Below, in pieces: positions 1 through 11,712 of a DNA stretch of 64,000 nucleotides (position 1 is the first letter of the stretch; each line of letters starts with the position of its first letter). The translations under genes were made by a program, and so were the position numbers. A model generated the notes under the pieces. The model was not told the origin of the DNA. It ran no database searches and saw nothing but the letters and a program-made list of their open reading frames with translations. Source of the stretch: Athripsodes cinereus (lineage: Eukaryota; Arthropoda; Insecta; Trichoptera; Leptoceridae); assembly GCA_947579605.1 (NCBI GenBank), contig OX388317.1, positions 21,409,384 through 21,473,383 on the forward strand, given 5' to 3'.

Positions 1-3000
1 TTATTCTACAGGTGGCGCCCTACTCAGTCTATTGTTGCCTGTACCAAATAAACATGTGACATGAGAGTGAATGCTCTAGTTTATAAATGGATTAATCATA
101 GCTCAAAAGAAAACATAACTTTATAAGTGTGTGAGTCTACTCATAAAATTATTTGACATGATATTAATAATTTAAATAAGAAGATTGTAAAACTTCCCAC
201 TGTAAATTTCCATTGTTATAATAGATCAGTAGTAATTCTTTTTTATGAAACGTTTTAACATTTTTTAAAGATGAATCTTCGTTTGTAAAAATCCTACAGA
301 TATTGCCAAACACCCTCATAGAAAGCAATATGGTAAAATATTTTCAAATCTGAAATCTCACAAACTGAGAAAAGATAAAATATCTAAAATTGATCTTCAG
401 TCCACCTCATTCTTCTTGTGTGAAATCTCATTCATTCAAGTTTTTATCAACCTAAAAAACCTCTTTCTGAATGATCCTCAGTTATTGACTCTATTATATT
501 AATTAATTGACACAATATAAATCTTCTTTTACAATTCTCTTGTTAATTTTTCATCATTTAATAGTCTTTTTGAAAATGACTGATAGATTTCTATTTTGCC
601 AACAGATTTTGTAGAAGTCATAATAAATTTACCCGCTTTGCTTGTCTGAGTTGAAGCAGGGATTATTTGAAGACTTTTTATTTTCTCAGTATGTATTAAA
701 CCACTGGAATTCATCCTTACGAAGAGATTAACTTGATTGTTAAATTACAGATATTCTATCCAATCCTAAGGATACAAGTGTCTTAGATCGATAGTAGCTA
801 TATAGGTATAAGTGATAAACAATATGAAATAAAAGTCTTAGGAAATTTAAAAATATTTGTTTTATATTATTAATATTGAATATGGTTATTACAATAATAT
901 AATAATAATAATAACTGTTAACAACATGGACAACTTGTATCATATCATATTCACATCTTTCATCTTCTTCTTATTCTTAATATACATCATCAACATTCAC
1001 TCAATCAGAATAATATGTTATGTTGTGTTGTGTACTGTGTATGAGTGTAATGTGTCAAGTCCTTATATGCGGCCAGACGTCAAATACTCGCTTGAAGTAT
1101 TGTAATAATTAAATATTACTTTCAATCGGAGACATTGCAAACAACAAAATTAAGACTGCATCAACAATAAATTACAAATTTAGATCAATAAGTACCTAAT
1201 AATATGAATGAACTTTTGTGTTTAATTGCTTGTAATTGATGTAAATAAATATATAAGAAGTGACATGAATGCATTTACTGTGTAAAATTAAAATCATATT
1301 TGATGCATAATACGAAATGGAGGCTCATAAAACCAAATTGACGATTTATGTAGTTCAAAATAATTTAATATTAAACACACAAAATAATTCCAGCACATAA
1401 CTCAAAAATTTATAAAGGATTTCTAAAATGTGTTCAAGAAAGTAAAAGAATATTTTCATTTCGGAGATATTAATTTTGTTTGTTGCAATGTCTCCTAAAG
1501 TAAGTAAAATCAAATCTGCGCCATGTTTGTAAACTGTTCTTTCTTGAAAGCATTCATGAGATTCATAGAAACTTACAAAAATATTATTATTATTGTGTAC
1601 ATCATCAACACATCACATGGAATAATAATACACTCTACGGAATATGGCATGCCGTCTGCAGTATTAATACAAGTTATTACACATTACATACAGAACATAA
1701 TTAATTTAATTCACATTTTCAATTTTACAGTTAACTCAAGAGGTTTGTGGCAACAATTTATTATTTTTCTATCTAATAAGTACCACTTTCAACTATATAC
1801 AAGTATTTATTGCACACCTTCTTAAGTCAATATATCAATTGTAAAATAATCCCAACACTCGGAACATCTCAATTTAAAAAAGAACAACATTTTTAAAAAC
1901 AATTAGGTACAAGAATTCCGGCCAACTGACCAATAGTGGTAAGACTTTTTTTATTAACAAAATATTAAATGACAAAAGACACTTAAATTTAAAAACGTTT
2001 TCGTCCACTTTTGTAGGCATTTTCAAAAGCACTCATTTTCGTTTTCATCCATAAGAATGAGTAAAAATGAATATATTGAAAACTTTAAAATGTTTATTTT
2101 CATTTAAAATTATATTTCAGTAATTAAATAAATTTTGTTTTATGGGAGGACATATTTTTACAATTAATATATTGTTCTCAGCAACAAATAGGTTTGCAAA
2201 TTGCTTGCTGCACTTATCTGGGAAGGGAATGACATATTACGTGGACTTTCTCAGCATACATTTGGACAAATTCAATACAATATACAATAATAATTATTAA
2301 AAGGCACTAATTTATAGTTATATTATTGTACAAATATTATTATAATTCAGATACAATAACACAATAGATAACGTGGACCTCGTTACAATAATAATTTTAA
2401 GAAGACTAACCACACTTATTAGATGGACTCAAATATATAATATATATATTTTCAATTTGGTCTGATCGACATCCCTTTATGTCATTGTATATAAACTGAA
2501 GGTACAATTAATTTTTACAAAGATTTTATCATTACTAATCTAATAATTTGACACATGAAGCTTGCGAGCAAATAGCTGCCAGTGAATTTATTTATTTATC
2601 TAATTTAAAGCATTGTATCATAATACATGACCTCTTATTATGATAATATGTATAAACAGTTCCTGTCGCTGTAGAAGTTATCATTTCGACAGATTTATCT
2701 ATGGAAGCCACAAACTAGCCGCGAGGATCTTTCAATAGATTAAAACATCCAAAATATATTGACAGAAATAAAGTATTGAATTGAGAATGTAATGCAGAAT
2801 CAGAATGTACAACAAACCATAGATTAAAGCAGCCTTAGTCAAATTATATTGTGTTCATTCCATAAGCCATGGTGTTATAATTCAACCCAAAAAATAACAT
2901 AGCTTTAAACAACTGTTGAAAAGATAATACAAAAATATGGCACTGTCTGAATAATGTGTCTCTTGAAAGAATATCATTTTTTGATTATATAATAGAAAGT

Positions 3001-3090
3001 ACAAGATTGATTTTATATTCAATTCTTAATAATTTTAAGTTCACATTTTATTATACACATTTAAAAAAACTGGTTGATTTTATTTGTTCC
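1..3090. other. Non-coding AT-rich stretch
   Basis: I see no gene here. The short open frames have no recognisable motif and are dominated by Ile, Asn, Tyr and Phe, as expected from AT-rich DNA. The only distinctive point is one GGCGCC site at positions 14-19, preceded by T, so the minus strand reads GGCGCCA. Short AATAAT and TTATTA runs are scattered through it. Confidence 0.7.
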
Positions 3091-3414
3091 TTGTGGAGTT
3101 TTTGGTAAAGAATATGCTTTCCACTCTTCTGTAAGTTTATGAACAATTCAAAATTTTGACTTTATTGGTGGAATTGGCGGGTTTGAGAGGTTTAATGAAA
3201 GACTTTCTTAAAACTTATTCAGTACTTTACACAGAATTAGATACAAATTGACGAGGTAGTGTGACATTCTTTCAAGGAATTCTGTGTGCACTTAGCTGAG
3301 AATATTATTTTGTAGACTATTATTGTTGCGCGTATATATTGCCATGATATAAAAATAAGGAATATAATAAATAATAAATAAATAAATACAAGGTATTTAA
3401 TAGTAGGTAGATAG

Positions 3415-3432
3415 AGTGTGTGTGTGTGTGTA
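3415..3432. repeat. (GT)n microsatellite
   Basis: A short run of alternating G and T, about nine units. Between 3161 and 3919 nothing else stands out apart from AATA-type runs near 3365-3390. Confidence 0.85.
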
Positions 3433-3924
3433 TTGCATTACATTTGTTTGGTATAAAAGGCACAGTGTGATACCTACTTAATATACAGATACATATATTT
3501 ATATATATGTAGGTTGGTTGTATACCTTCTCATTCCTATTATGGTTAAGTTTGATTTATTATTACATCCACATATTATCTGTTGATCAAAGGGAATCCAC
3601 GCTACATCCACATATTAATTTTTTATTTTTTATTCATTGATAAAAAATACACAACAGACAACAACTATAAATATGGTTTACAAAAATAAAAATGAACATG
3701 TTATAGTCCTAATTATGCCCTTTTTGAAGGCATATTCACCCACGCATTATATTTTGTAATATTCACAGATAAACGAAGGGTTAGGAGAAAAATATTGTAA
3801 TATATTAATAATTTCTCCATCTGTACATTGAATTGAGGGACAGTGGATGCGTGAGCAAGTCACTGACACCTTGCGCTTTTATGCGGTGCATTAAATGTCA
3901 AATTTTTGATTATGTATAGGGATC

Positions 3925-3972
3925 AATGTTTTAACCATTTTACAGTGAAGAATAAAATAAATAAATAAATTA
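3925..3972 (+). mobile_element. LINE 3' tail fragment (CAGTGAAGAATAAA family)
   Basis: The stretch ends in TTTACAGTGAAGAATAAAA followed by an (AATA)n run, the kind of 3' terminus left by 5'-truncated non-LTR retrotransposons. The same ending (ACAGTGAAGAAT or a close variant plus an AT-rich tail) occurs at about 16968 on the plus strand and at about 62866 on the minus strand. That recurrence is the main support. No coding part remains. The DNA from here to about 4790 shows no gene. Confidence 0.5.
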
Positions 3973-4796
3973 AAGATGTCAATTTTTGCAAAACCAAAAC
4001 AACATCAATTCAATTTGGAAAAAAAAGTGTCAGTTGCGATAAAGACCGGCATTAACATTTGACAGTAATTTTATGTTCACAAACTATATATGAAAAGTAG
4101 TAGATGTAATTTTGTAGAAAATTTTTGACAATTATACTGAGAAATGTTATTTTTTTCTGTAGCATAGTTTCCCTCCTCCGACACACAGATTTCTAGGATT
4201 GATTATTAGGTGTATTTATTAATATTATATTATTGGGTAGGTAGTATGTACAAACGTCTTATTAATTACATATATATATTATTTACTTTATAGATATGTC
4301 TAAATATTAAACCGAGTATGAAAGTCTTCCTTCTTACTATCATTACGATATAATTTGCATATTCAAAAAGAGACGTGTGCACACATTTTTATTTGGGCAT
4401 ACCCTTTTAAAACTATTCATTAAGGCATTAAAATTGTAGTTTGGACTTTTTATTGGCATGTGACATTTTTCTTTAAGTATTGAATTTTAATATTTGATAC
4501 TAAGAATCACTTAATAAAATGGTTATGATGTCATTCATTATAAGCAGTTTATTCTAGAAATGTCAAAACATTTATGAATTCACATGTTCCTTTTTGAATA
4601 TGCAACGACGATATATATTGTTTTGTTGCACATTCACAATGTCCTAAATAAACATAACAAAATTCTGACATGCTTAAAAGATTCATTGATTACAATATTT
4701 CAATAAATTTTTAAGTTAAAACATTATAGTAAAGAATTGAATTTCCTTTGTTTTCGAGTGTTCCTTAAAATGCAGATTATCATAAAACATCCCAAA

Positions 4797-4955
4797 TAAG
4801 AAATTTTACAATTTCAATTCAGCAATGAGGTGTGCCTGCCACCCATAGGTAGTTTAATTTTAACAGCTCTTGTTGTCATGTTTACTAATTGTAGTTAACC
4901 TACTGGCTACCCCTTTTGTGGATTTGTCATGATGATAAAGACAGATAGATAAATA
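4797..4955 (+). repeat. Dispersed repeat R1, partial
   Basis: One of many copies of a family I call R1. Its plus-strand hallmarks are, in order, TCAGCGATGAGGTATGCCACCC, a stretch like GTCTTAATTTTTATCGGCA, then CTGGCTACCCC and a GTGATGATA-like end. This copy has TTCAGCAATGAGGTGTGCC near 4817 and CTGGCTACCCCTTTTGTGG near 4905. It has no long open frame. R1 could be a MITE or SINE. I cannot define its ends. Confidence 0.6.
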
Positions 4956-5116
4956 CATTTTATATCTTGATACAAATACATAGTTTAAAGAATGTTTTGA
5001 ATGTTGTAATAAGCTATATAATAATAATTTATTTCAAGCATGTCCTAATTTTGCAAAACTCCCATGTCTCATTTTGAATGTGCAACAAGGATAAAATAAT
5101 ATATATATATATATAT

Positions 5117-5508
5117 TAGTGATGTAACGAATATTTGTAATGCGAATATTTGCATATTTCAAAGTATTCGCATTCGTATTCAAAAAAAAATATGCGAATG
5201 TTTTGCGAATATTATTTTGGTAAAAAAGTATCGGTAATTCGGTAAAAGTACCGGATACTTACCCGGTACATTGTAGAAAAAGGTACTGCAAGAAAATATT
5301 CTTTAAGAAAACTGAGGAATTTTGAAATATTTTAAATTCCTATATCATTTTGAAAATTCGGTGACGGAGGGTAGAAATTTTAATGTTTGAGCAATATTGT
5401 AGAAATTTAAGCAAGTCAATATTCGCTATTCGCATTCGCGAATGTCGGCAACAAATATTCGCATTCGCATTCGCGAATACCCAAAATCACACATTCGTTA
5501 CATCACTA
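5117..5508. mobile_element. hAT-type MITE, intact copy (392 bp)
   Basis: The element has terminal inverted repeats TAGTGATGTAACGAAT and ATTCGTTACATCACTA. It is flanked by identical 8-bp copies of ATATATAT (5109-5116 and 5509-5516), the target-duplication length typical of hAT transposases, though the flank is an AT run and so weak evidence alone. Inside, ATTCGC hexamers are repeated near both ends, and the middle carries an ACCGG...CCGGT short hairpin. There is no coding capacity, so it would need a transposase from elsewhere. The copy at 43992-48027 has the same ends and gives a much clearer 8-bp duplication. Confidence 0.85.
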
Positions 5509-5769
5509 ATATATATAGTCATTACGAGATTTACAATGTGTTTATAAACTTTTAAAAATTAGGACAAACAAACACTTTTGGAAGTCTCTTCTTTTCTCAC
5601 ATTGAATATTAGAATTTTAAAAGGATATAACAAACTGCTGTGCAAAACATCAAACATACAGAAAAAAAATAAAAAGAGCATATTGAGTTTTTGTCAATGT
5701 CCTAAAATATTGTAAGCAATATTTTGACTTTACCATTTCAAGTAGGTATTTTAGCTTAGCGTTTAACAG

Positions 5770-5985
5770 GCAAGAACCCGAAGTCAAATTACATTTTAAC
5801 GTTACGTTTTCGTTCCGTTAGCATTCGAATATAGACGACGTTGCAAGCAAGTGTCAATTTCGTTGCTAAGATACACAATAGTTACGAAAATTGACACTTT
5901 GGTGTGACGTCGTCTATATCCAAACGATTGCGACACGAAAACGTAACGCTGCAATGTGTTTTGACTCAGGCCTAAGTTCAGAAAC
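5770..5985. mobile_element. Fold-back MITE
   Basis: Two arms of about 65 bp are inverted copies. The left arm contains TTACGTTTTCGTTCCG, TATAGACGACG and GTGTCAATTTCGT. The right arm contains ACGAAAATTGACAC, GACGTCGTCTATA and ACACGAAAACGTAACG. The match extends outward to GAAGTCAAATTACATT on the left against the complement of AATGTGTTTTGACTC on the right. The loop is about 20 bp. Open frames on both strands here are by-products of the inverted repeat. Confidence 0.75.
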
Positions 5986-6269
5986 ACATTATATAGCTGT
6001 GATATATATACATATTTTATATTTCTTTAGAAACACAACAAGTACAATATTATTTTATATTTGTTTTACATTTACATATTATAATAATAATAATAATATT
6101 ACATTTAAAAAGAGGCAAGTTTTTCATTTCTAAATAAATAGAATAACTTCACCCAAAATGCATTGTGAGGGGAGGGTGGGGTAAGACATTAACACAAAAT
6201 TAACAAAACTATCTTCACATAACTTCCAGAAACGGACAAATATTATTTTATATTATATTGTAGACTTTG

Positions 6270-6545
6270 CTAGGTAGAGTCCCTGGCAAACAATAGATCC
6301 CCTAATTTTATTTTGTAATTTTTGAGTGTCCTGTAAAAGGCTAGTATTTATAAACCATTATGAACAAATAATAATTTAACATCTTTAATTCAGCGATGAG
6401 GTATGTCTACCAATCCTGAATGTCTTCTTTTTTACAGCACAAAGAGAACAACTTGCATGTTTTATTATATGCAATTATTAGTCTACTGGCTATTATTGCA
6501 CTTTGTAGGAGATGGTGTGATGGTATAGATAAATGAAATTGTACA
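6270..6545 (+). repeat. Dispersed repeat R1, near full length
   Basis: This copy shows the R1 hallmarks in order: AGAGTCCCTGGCAAACAATAG, GAGTGTCCTGTAAAAGGC, ATTCAGCGATGAGGTATG, GAATGTCTTC, AACTTGCATG and GGTGTGATGGTATAGATAA. It is the best plus-strand copy for setting the order of the family's blocks. Confidence 0.7.
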
Positions 6546-8600
6546 AAGTTATAACAGACCTTTCTCCCAGCCATACATATTTTCTTACTCACTCATTTAT
6601 CTATATTTTTGTGAAAAACGTACAAATTACTTCACTATTAAAGAATCGCAAAAATAATACATTAAAAAAATTGAAATATTTATAGATGGTACTCGTTGTC
6701 TAGTAAAAAAAAAACAGAATAGAAATATGGAAATCAACGAGCGGTAATAATTCTAGTAATTTCTAATTTTTAATGAAACAAATAGAAATATTAAGTATAT
6801 TGTTAATTAAAAAAAATTACGGGAGTTCTAAGCTCAACTATTGAGCATGCTTACACAAAAATTAACAAACAACAAATTATATCATGTGAATATAACCCTT
6901 AAGATATGCAGCACAAAGGGTTGTATTTTTAAATTTGAAATGTTGGTCGGATTCTGCGTGACCACACTCAATAATTGATGCGAGCAAAATATCATTCAAT
7001 TGCCCTTCAGCACTCCTCCCGGGAGTACGGGGCAGATAGACCTATTGCATAAAATATTCTGACTTTTGGTAGTGCCTTGTCACAGCATTTATAAAGAAAT
7101 GGACATACCAGCCTATACGAGAATGTGTGGAATATAGTGTATAGGATGTAGTCGCAATGTTAATGTCTATAAATGGGCAAGGGCAAACCTAACTGCAGAA
7201 ATAAATATTTTAGGACCGTAAAATGATTCATAATAATTAATTTAATAACTGATGCTTTGAACCAAGTTAGACACTTGTTTTCTGAAAGACTTATTCTTTA
7301 TTTATTTATCTAATTAATATTTCACACCATACCTCTTCTAAGGTGTCTAGTGAAAAGATAAATCGGACATAACTTCTCACACATTCTTTCTTTCTTTTAC
7401 ATTCATACGATTTCTAATATGTGCACTTAATTTGCTCTTACTCTACCACATTTAACCATGTTTAAGAATCTGGTTTACGTAGTCAATCTACATACTTTTC
7501 CAAAAGGTCTGTGTTTTCTTTACACACCATTCTGACACATATTTTACAATGTTGGTATAATTAAAAAAATAAATAATGAATGAAAATATTGAATGTTATA
7601 AAGTTATGGGAAGATAGTTTTATATTTATTTTTTAATTTTTAACTTTCCCCACAAAGCGGAGATTTTATTTTTAGTTAATGTCCCCACCACACGTTTACA
7701 ATGTTAATCTCAACATCGGTAATAAAAAAAAAAGAAAACAAAAATAACTAAAACATCATAACATTTGAGTTTCGTTCAAACATTGAATCGGCAAACTTTA
7801 TTTAAGAACATTGAGTTTTCAAAACCATATTTTGCACTTTCCCGTTATTTTTACATTAAACTAATTGGTAAATGATTTTTAAAATATAAACATATTTTGG
7901 TAAGTACGCAAAATTTTCAATTATAAGAGTAAAAATTTTGTATTTACTTTTAGTACAATAATGATTAAATCATCACCAACACACTTTTCTATGTTCAGAA
8001 GCAGTCCACTCATTTACAAACGCGCTGTGGTCACTCCCTCATTCTTTATTTGTTTTCTTTAGTACAATAGTTTTGAAAATTTGTGAGTACCTTTAAGTTT
8101 GCCGATACAAAATATACTATCATTTGAGTACAAACACAGTACGTAGTACGAATAAAGTAAAAATACAGTACAACAGTAATAATAATAATAAATGTGGTTT
8201 TATTATAAAAAAAAGTCAATTTGATAATGAGTCCGCCACAGTAACAAGAATAATATTAAATATCACTTTGTTGTAACATCTTATACTTCTATATTTTATA
8301 ATAATAATAATTGATTTCTTCCGTTCCATCTTCCTTCATTTTCCGAATACAACAAGCAGCACTATTTACAAAATTTTCATTAAAAAAAATATTTAATGTT
8401 AAATAAAAAAATAAGAACTAAGTCACTAAGGCAATATCACTTACATAACATATTAATATAATACATATGGCGCACGTCTATATGAGCGCATATGGCACAT
8501 ATAGACGCACACGCATGGCGCACTCTTTCTCTTCTGTACACTACTGTACTGTACAATATATTATATTATACTCATATTTCTATGTACATTATATTCAGGA
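6546..8600. other. Non-coding stretch downstream of Dad
   Basis: I find no gene. A short imperfect hairpin at 8468-8520 pairs GCGCACGTCTATATG with CATATAGACGCACAC. Several TTTATT hexamers (AATAAA on the minus strand), for example near 8043 and 8196, could serve as poly(A) signals for the minus-strand Dad transcript, but the sequence alone does not choose between them. Confidence 0.5.
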
Positions 8601-8914
8601 GCACCAGATAAAAACACTATTTTTTAATTTAATTTAAAAAAACCTAAGTGTCTCTTGATCGATTCCTTGTTCAACACATCTCCCATATAAATAGAGCTGC
8701 ACTTGTGACATACACCCGACTATCACTATTATAACACTCCCGATTCCGTTCTCTTTTCCAACAATGTTACCAGGCACTGCACCAGGCAGCCAAAACAACC
8801 ATAAACTTCCAAAACTGTGAGTGGATATCTCCATCAACGTAATATTTCAACGGTTGCACAACATTTTGTACGTGGGACATATAAACACCAAACAACAACT
8901 GGATTGAATTTTCA
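8601..8914 (-). other. Dad: Probable start of Dad 3' UTR
   Basis: This lies immediately downstream of the Dad stop codon on the minus strand. The short open frames that cross it have no SMAD or other domain. It is somewhat less AT-rich than the flanking DNA. Its assignment as 3' UTR is an inference from position. Confidence 0.55.
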
Positions 8915-9803
8915 TCATCTGAACGGAGCCAGGAGTACTTCCAACCAGCAGGGGCAAGCCGTAACCTCTTGCCTGGAATATTTGGGTCCCCATCCTTTAG
9001 CAAAACTGATCCGTACAGAATTGGGATCTACAGGTCCATAATGAGATCCGCACGGTGTCCACGTTGATCGCTGCTGTGCTCGTTCGGGATCAAAGATACA
9101 GAGACAATGTCCTGGAGGGACCCGATAGACTAGAAGGCTTCGTGTCTCCGTATCGTCCAGAGTTGGAGAGTTTACAAACACAGGGAACTGACTTCTGTTG
9201 TATACCCACACACCATCTGACTCTGCACTTAGTGTGAGACCTGCAAACACAACACAACACATTACAATAACTAGACTTCATTACATTACTAACACAATAT
9301 TTCCATTTTATTTTTATTTTAGTAATAATATCAAATGTTTATTTTACAGCTAGTGGATCAACAATTTGATCTAATAAAGATAAATAATTTGTAATATCTC
9401 AGTTCTGTAACACAGGGTAAAAACTAATAAGACTTTCTTTCAATGAATCAGTACATGAGTAGTAATAACATAATAAATTCATCAGTTATATACTAAATAA
9501 ACTGTCAAAGTTTTATTATCTCAAATTGTCCTGGCAAAACTAGTATCAATAATATAATACAAGTAATATTCATTTGTATCTCACCTAATCCTATTTTGGC
9601 TCTAGTGCGTTGTACAGGTTCTGAGGAGACAGCATCCTTAGCCAGCTGTGTGATACAAACACCTCCCTGTGAGCAGGGTGGTGCTGAGGACTTGAGGTCC
9701 CCATACACATCCAAAGAAGAACCCTCCACTGGTAGTAAAGTTCCAACACGAGACCCCAACTCCCAGTACGCCAGTTGACACCACACCATACTTGTTGACT
9801 TAT
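8915..9803 (-). CDS. Dad: Inhibitory SMAD (Dad / SMAD6/7 class), last two coding exons
   Basis: Inhibitory SMADs block BMP/Dpp signalling by binding type I receptors and competing with receptor-SMADs, and they are themselves BMP targets. Two exons are visible: 9585-9803, then 8915-9240 ending in TGA. The 344-bp intron runs from GTGAGA to TTTGCAG. Both junctions are phase 1 and together give 181 residues. The first exon carries [14 protein letters not shown], the start of the MH2 domain, then SLDVYGDL and [11 protein letters not shown] across the junction. The second carries [20 protein letters not shown], then [14 protein letters not shown], then [13 protein letters not shown] at the terminus. 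These match the SMAD7 MH2 domain closely, including the L3-loop region. The phosphorylatable SSXS tail of receptor-SMADs is absent, as expected for this class. The upstream acceptor is ATTTTTGCAG, so earlier exons (MH1, PY linker) lie to the right. Receptor-SMAD and co-SMAD are less likely because of the tail. Confidence 0.94.
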
Positions 9804-9864
9804 CTGCAAAAATAAAGAAAAACAATTATAAATATTACAATAATTTCATAAATTTTCTATTCTT

Positions 9865-10180
9865 ATAATGTTGCGTAGAGTTCCCAGCAAAGAAAAGGAC
9901 TCCCACCGTTTTCTAGAACTTTTAAAATGTCCTGTAAAAGGAAGGTGTTTGTAAATTCATTCATTCATTACATCTCAGGACTTCCCAAAGAAAAGATAGC
10001 CAGAGAATGAACTTCATGTAATACAAAATATGTAGGTAAGTTGTCATATCTGTGCCGATAAAAGTTAAAATATTTGGAATGAGTGACATTTTGAATTAAT
10101 TGATGAGGTATGCAACCCAAAGTTGGTCTACTGTATATCCTGTTTGTAGCAATTGTTGTGATGGTATAGATACATAGAAG
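9865..10180. repeat. R1 copies, composite of both orientations
   Basis: 9867-9960 is plus-oriented (GTAGAGTTCCCAGCAAAGAA, then AAATGTCCTGTAAAAGG). A minus-oriented middle has GTGCCGATAAAAGTTAAAAT and GAATGAGTGACAT. 10095-10175 is plus again (TTGATGAGGTATGCAACCC, then TTGTTGTGATGGTATAGATA). Either several copies landed together or one copy was rearranged. It sits in the intron upstream of the first visible Dad exon. Confidence 0.55.
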
Positions 10181-10362
10181 ATTGGGAATCTTTAACTATG
10201 ATGATTACGTACCTATTTTAGATTTAAAAGAAATATATAGATAGCATACATATTTATTTTTCAAGGGAATTTGCATATAGCTGAAACGATTTTTGATTAC
10301 CTGTAAAGAAATATTTACAGATTACTTGAAAATGTAACCACACCCTTTTACTATTACTACTA

Positions 10363-10636
10363 TCAAACATATTTTGAACAACTACAGATTAATCATTCCA
10401 ACTGATCACACTCATACATAGTCAACCTATTTGAATAGGTATTAACTAGGTAGGTATGTTGTATATGATACACATACATATGTGAACTTCCTTAAGGAGT
10501 GCACAACATGAGTTCACATATGTATGTGTATCATATACAACATACCTACCTAGTTAATACCTATTCAAATAGGTTGACTATGTATGAGTGTGATCAGTTG
10601 GAATGATTAATCTGTAGTTGTTCAAAATATGTTTGA
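10363..10636. repeat. Perfect fold-back, 126-bp arms, 22-bp loop
   Basis: 10363-10488 and 10511-10636 are exact reverse complements over all 126 positions as I compared them base by base. The spacer is 10489-10510. Pairing stops at once on both the outer and inner sides. The right arm continues into a short unique end (about 10637-10693) that recurs, inverted, near 27004-27060. No open frame spans it. Confidence 0.95.
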
Positions 10637-10717
10637 CATCTACACTTCTAGTAAGTAAAAAATCCAGTCCCCGACATCCAATTGTGTCAAAAAATTCATA
10701 ACATATATTACATGCAA

Positions 10718-10855
10718 GCTGTCCTCTACATGCCAACAAAAAATTAAGACATTCAAGATGTGTGTGGCAAACCTCATCGCAGAATTTAAGATGTAAAATG
10801 TATTTAACTTAAGATGTAAAGTTTTCAAGTGTCCTGTAAAACGCAAGTATTTATT
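10718..10855. repeat. R1 fragments in both orientations
   Basis: 10718-10800 reads as minus-oriented R1 (CTGTCCTCTACATGCC, AAGACATTCAAGATG, CCTCATCGCAGAATT). 10818-10853 is plus-oriented (TTTTCAAGTGTCCTGTAAAA). The open frame over this region is an artefact. Confidence 0.55.
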
Positions 10856-11088
10856 CATTGCTACAAAACATTTTCTCACGCAGGAAAACTTTATCGTAAT
10901 AAAATGAAAACGTAATTCAAACATGAAAAACGACTTCTTTGAATTTTTCAGTAAACAAAAAATTAACAGGAACATAAGTTAGACTCCAAGATATTTTCAT
11001 AATAAAACACTCACAAAAGGTGCAAAGTATTTCAATAGCGAATTTTCAGCATCGAATATAAACAAGAAATTCCCGCTAACAAAGTGCG

Positions 11089-11204
11089 CAGTTTTCCGAG
11101 AGACGCCAGGCGGCGCCGACACGTCACGTGATGTGTTTCAATCAAACAATGTTAATGTTCTGCCGCTGGTAGGCGCGTCATCGGGAAATTGTAAAGGAAA
11201 ACTG
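11089..11204. promoter_or_regulatory. GC-rich block with GGCGCC, possible Mad site
   Basis: This is a sharply GC-rich block bounded by CAGTTTTCC (11089-11097) and its inverse GGAAAACTG (11196-11204). It contains GGCGCCGACACGTCA from 11112. That is one base off the Mad/Medea activation element GGCGCCA-N4-GNCV, with correct spacing. A CACGTG E-box follows. It could also be a small MITE with 9-bp inverted ends. It lies about 1.3 kb upstream of the first visible Dad exon. Confidence 0.35.
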
Positions 11205-11519
11205 TTTGCAAATTCATAAATACAATTCAAATATATACTAAAATAAATAATTATATTATAGAATCAAAGAATAGGGCTTCCACTCATATCAGTAAGTTTT
11301 CGAGTACCCTGTAAAATGAAAGTGTGGAACATCGATTAATGCATACCTATGTTTTTATTAAATAAAAATTATTCATATTATTATATTCAAAGTGTTTGTC
11401 ACAGTAAGAAAGGGAGGATCTTCCTGGTTTATTCGCTACTGTATATTTATATGCTTTATTTTGTTGATTGCCTAATAAATTTAAATTTTCTACAATTATC
11501 GATTTACCTATTGATAAAC

Positions 11520-11712
11520 TACCTATTAAAAAAGGTCAAGAACCTAGGTTTATTTTTCAACCAAAATTTATCCTGGCAGCCCCAGATTGGAGAGGTTAGT
11601 CGTAACTGACGTAGTCACATTTGGTTGGTTGGTAGAAATTGCCTAAAGGCAATAAACCCGCCATTTGTGCTACTTTATTTATACCACAATAAAGATTATT
11701 TTATTTTTTATT
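11520..11712 (+). mobile_element. LINE remnant: RT scrap plus 3' UTR
   Basis: An open frame ends with VKNLGLFFNQNLSWQPQ, the segment after the reverse-transcriptase catalytic core in jockey/CR1-type retrotransposons. A stop follows, then a 3' UTR of the type GAAATTGCCTAAAGGCAATA, ACCCGCCATTTGTGC and a terminal AATAAAG with an AT-rich tail. The rest of the RT C-terminus is missing, so there is an internal deletion as well as 5' truncation. Related 3' UTR pieces are at about 35262 and 48865. Confidence 0.7.

Noticed and set aside
529..1825. Several 60-100-residue frames in the first 2 kb
   Set aside because: They overlap on both strands, are rich in Ile, Tyr and Asn, and show no conserved motif.
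8634..9041. Other frames overlapping the Dad exon
   Set aside because: They lack SMAD residues and disagree with the spliced frame.
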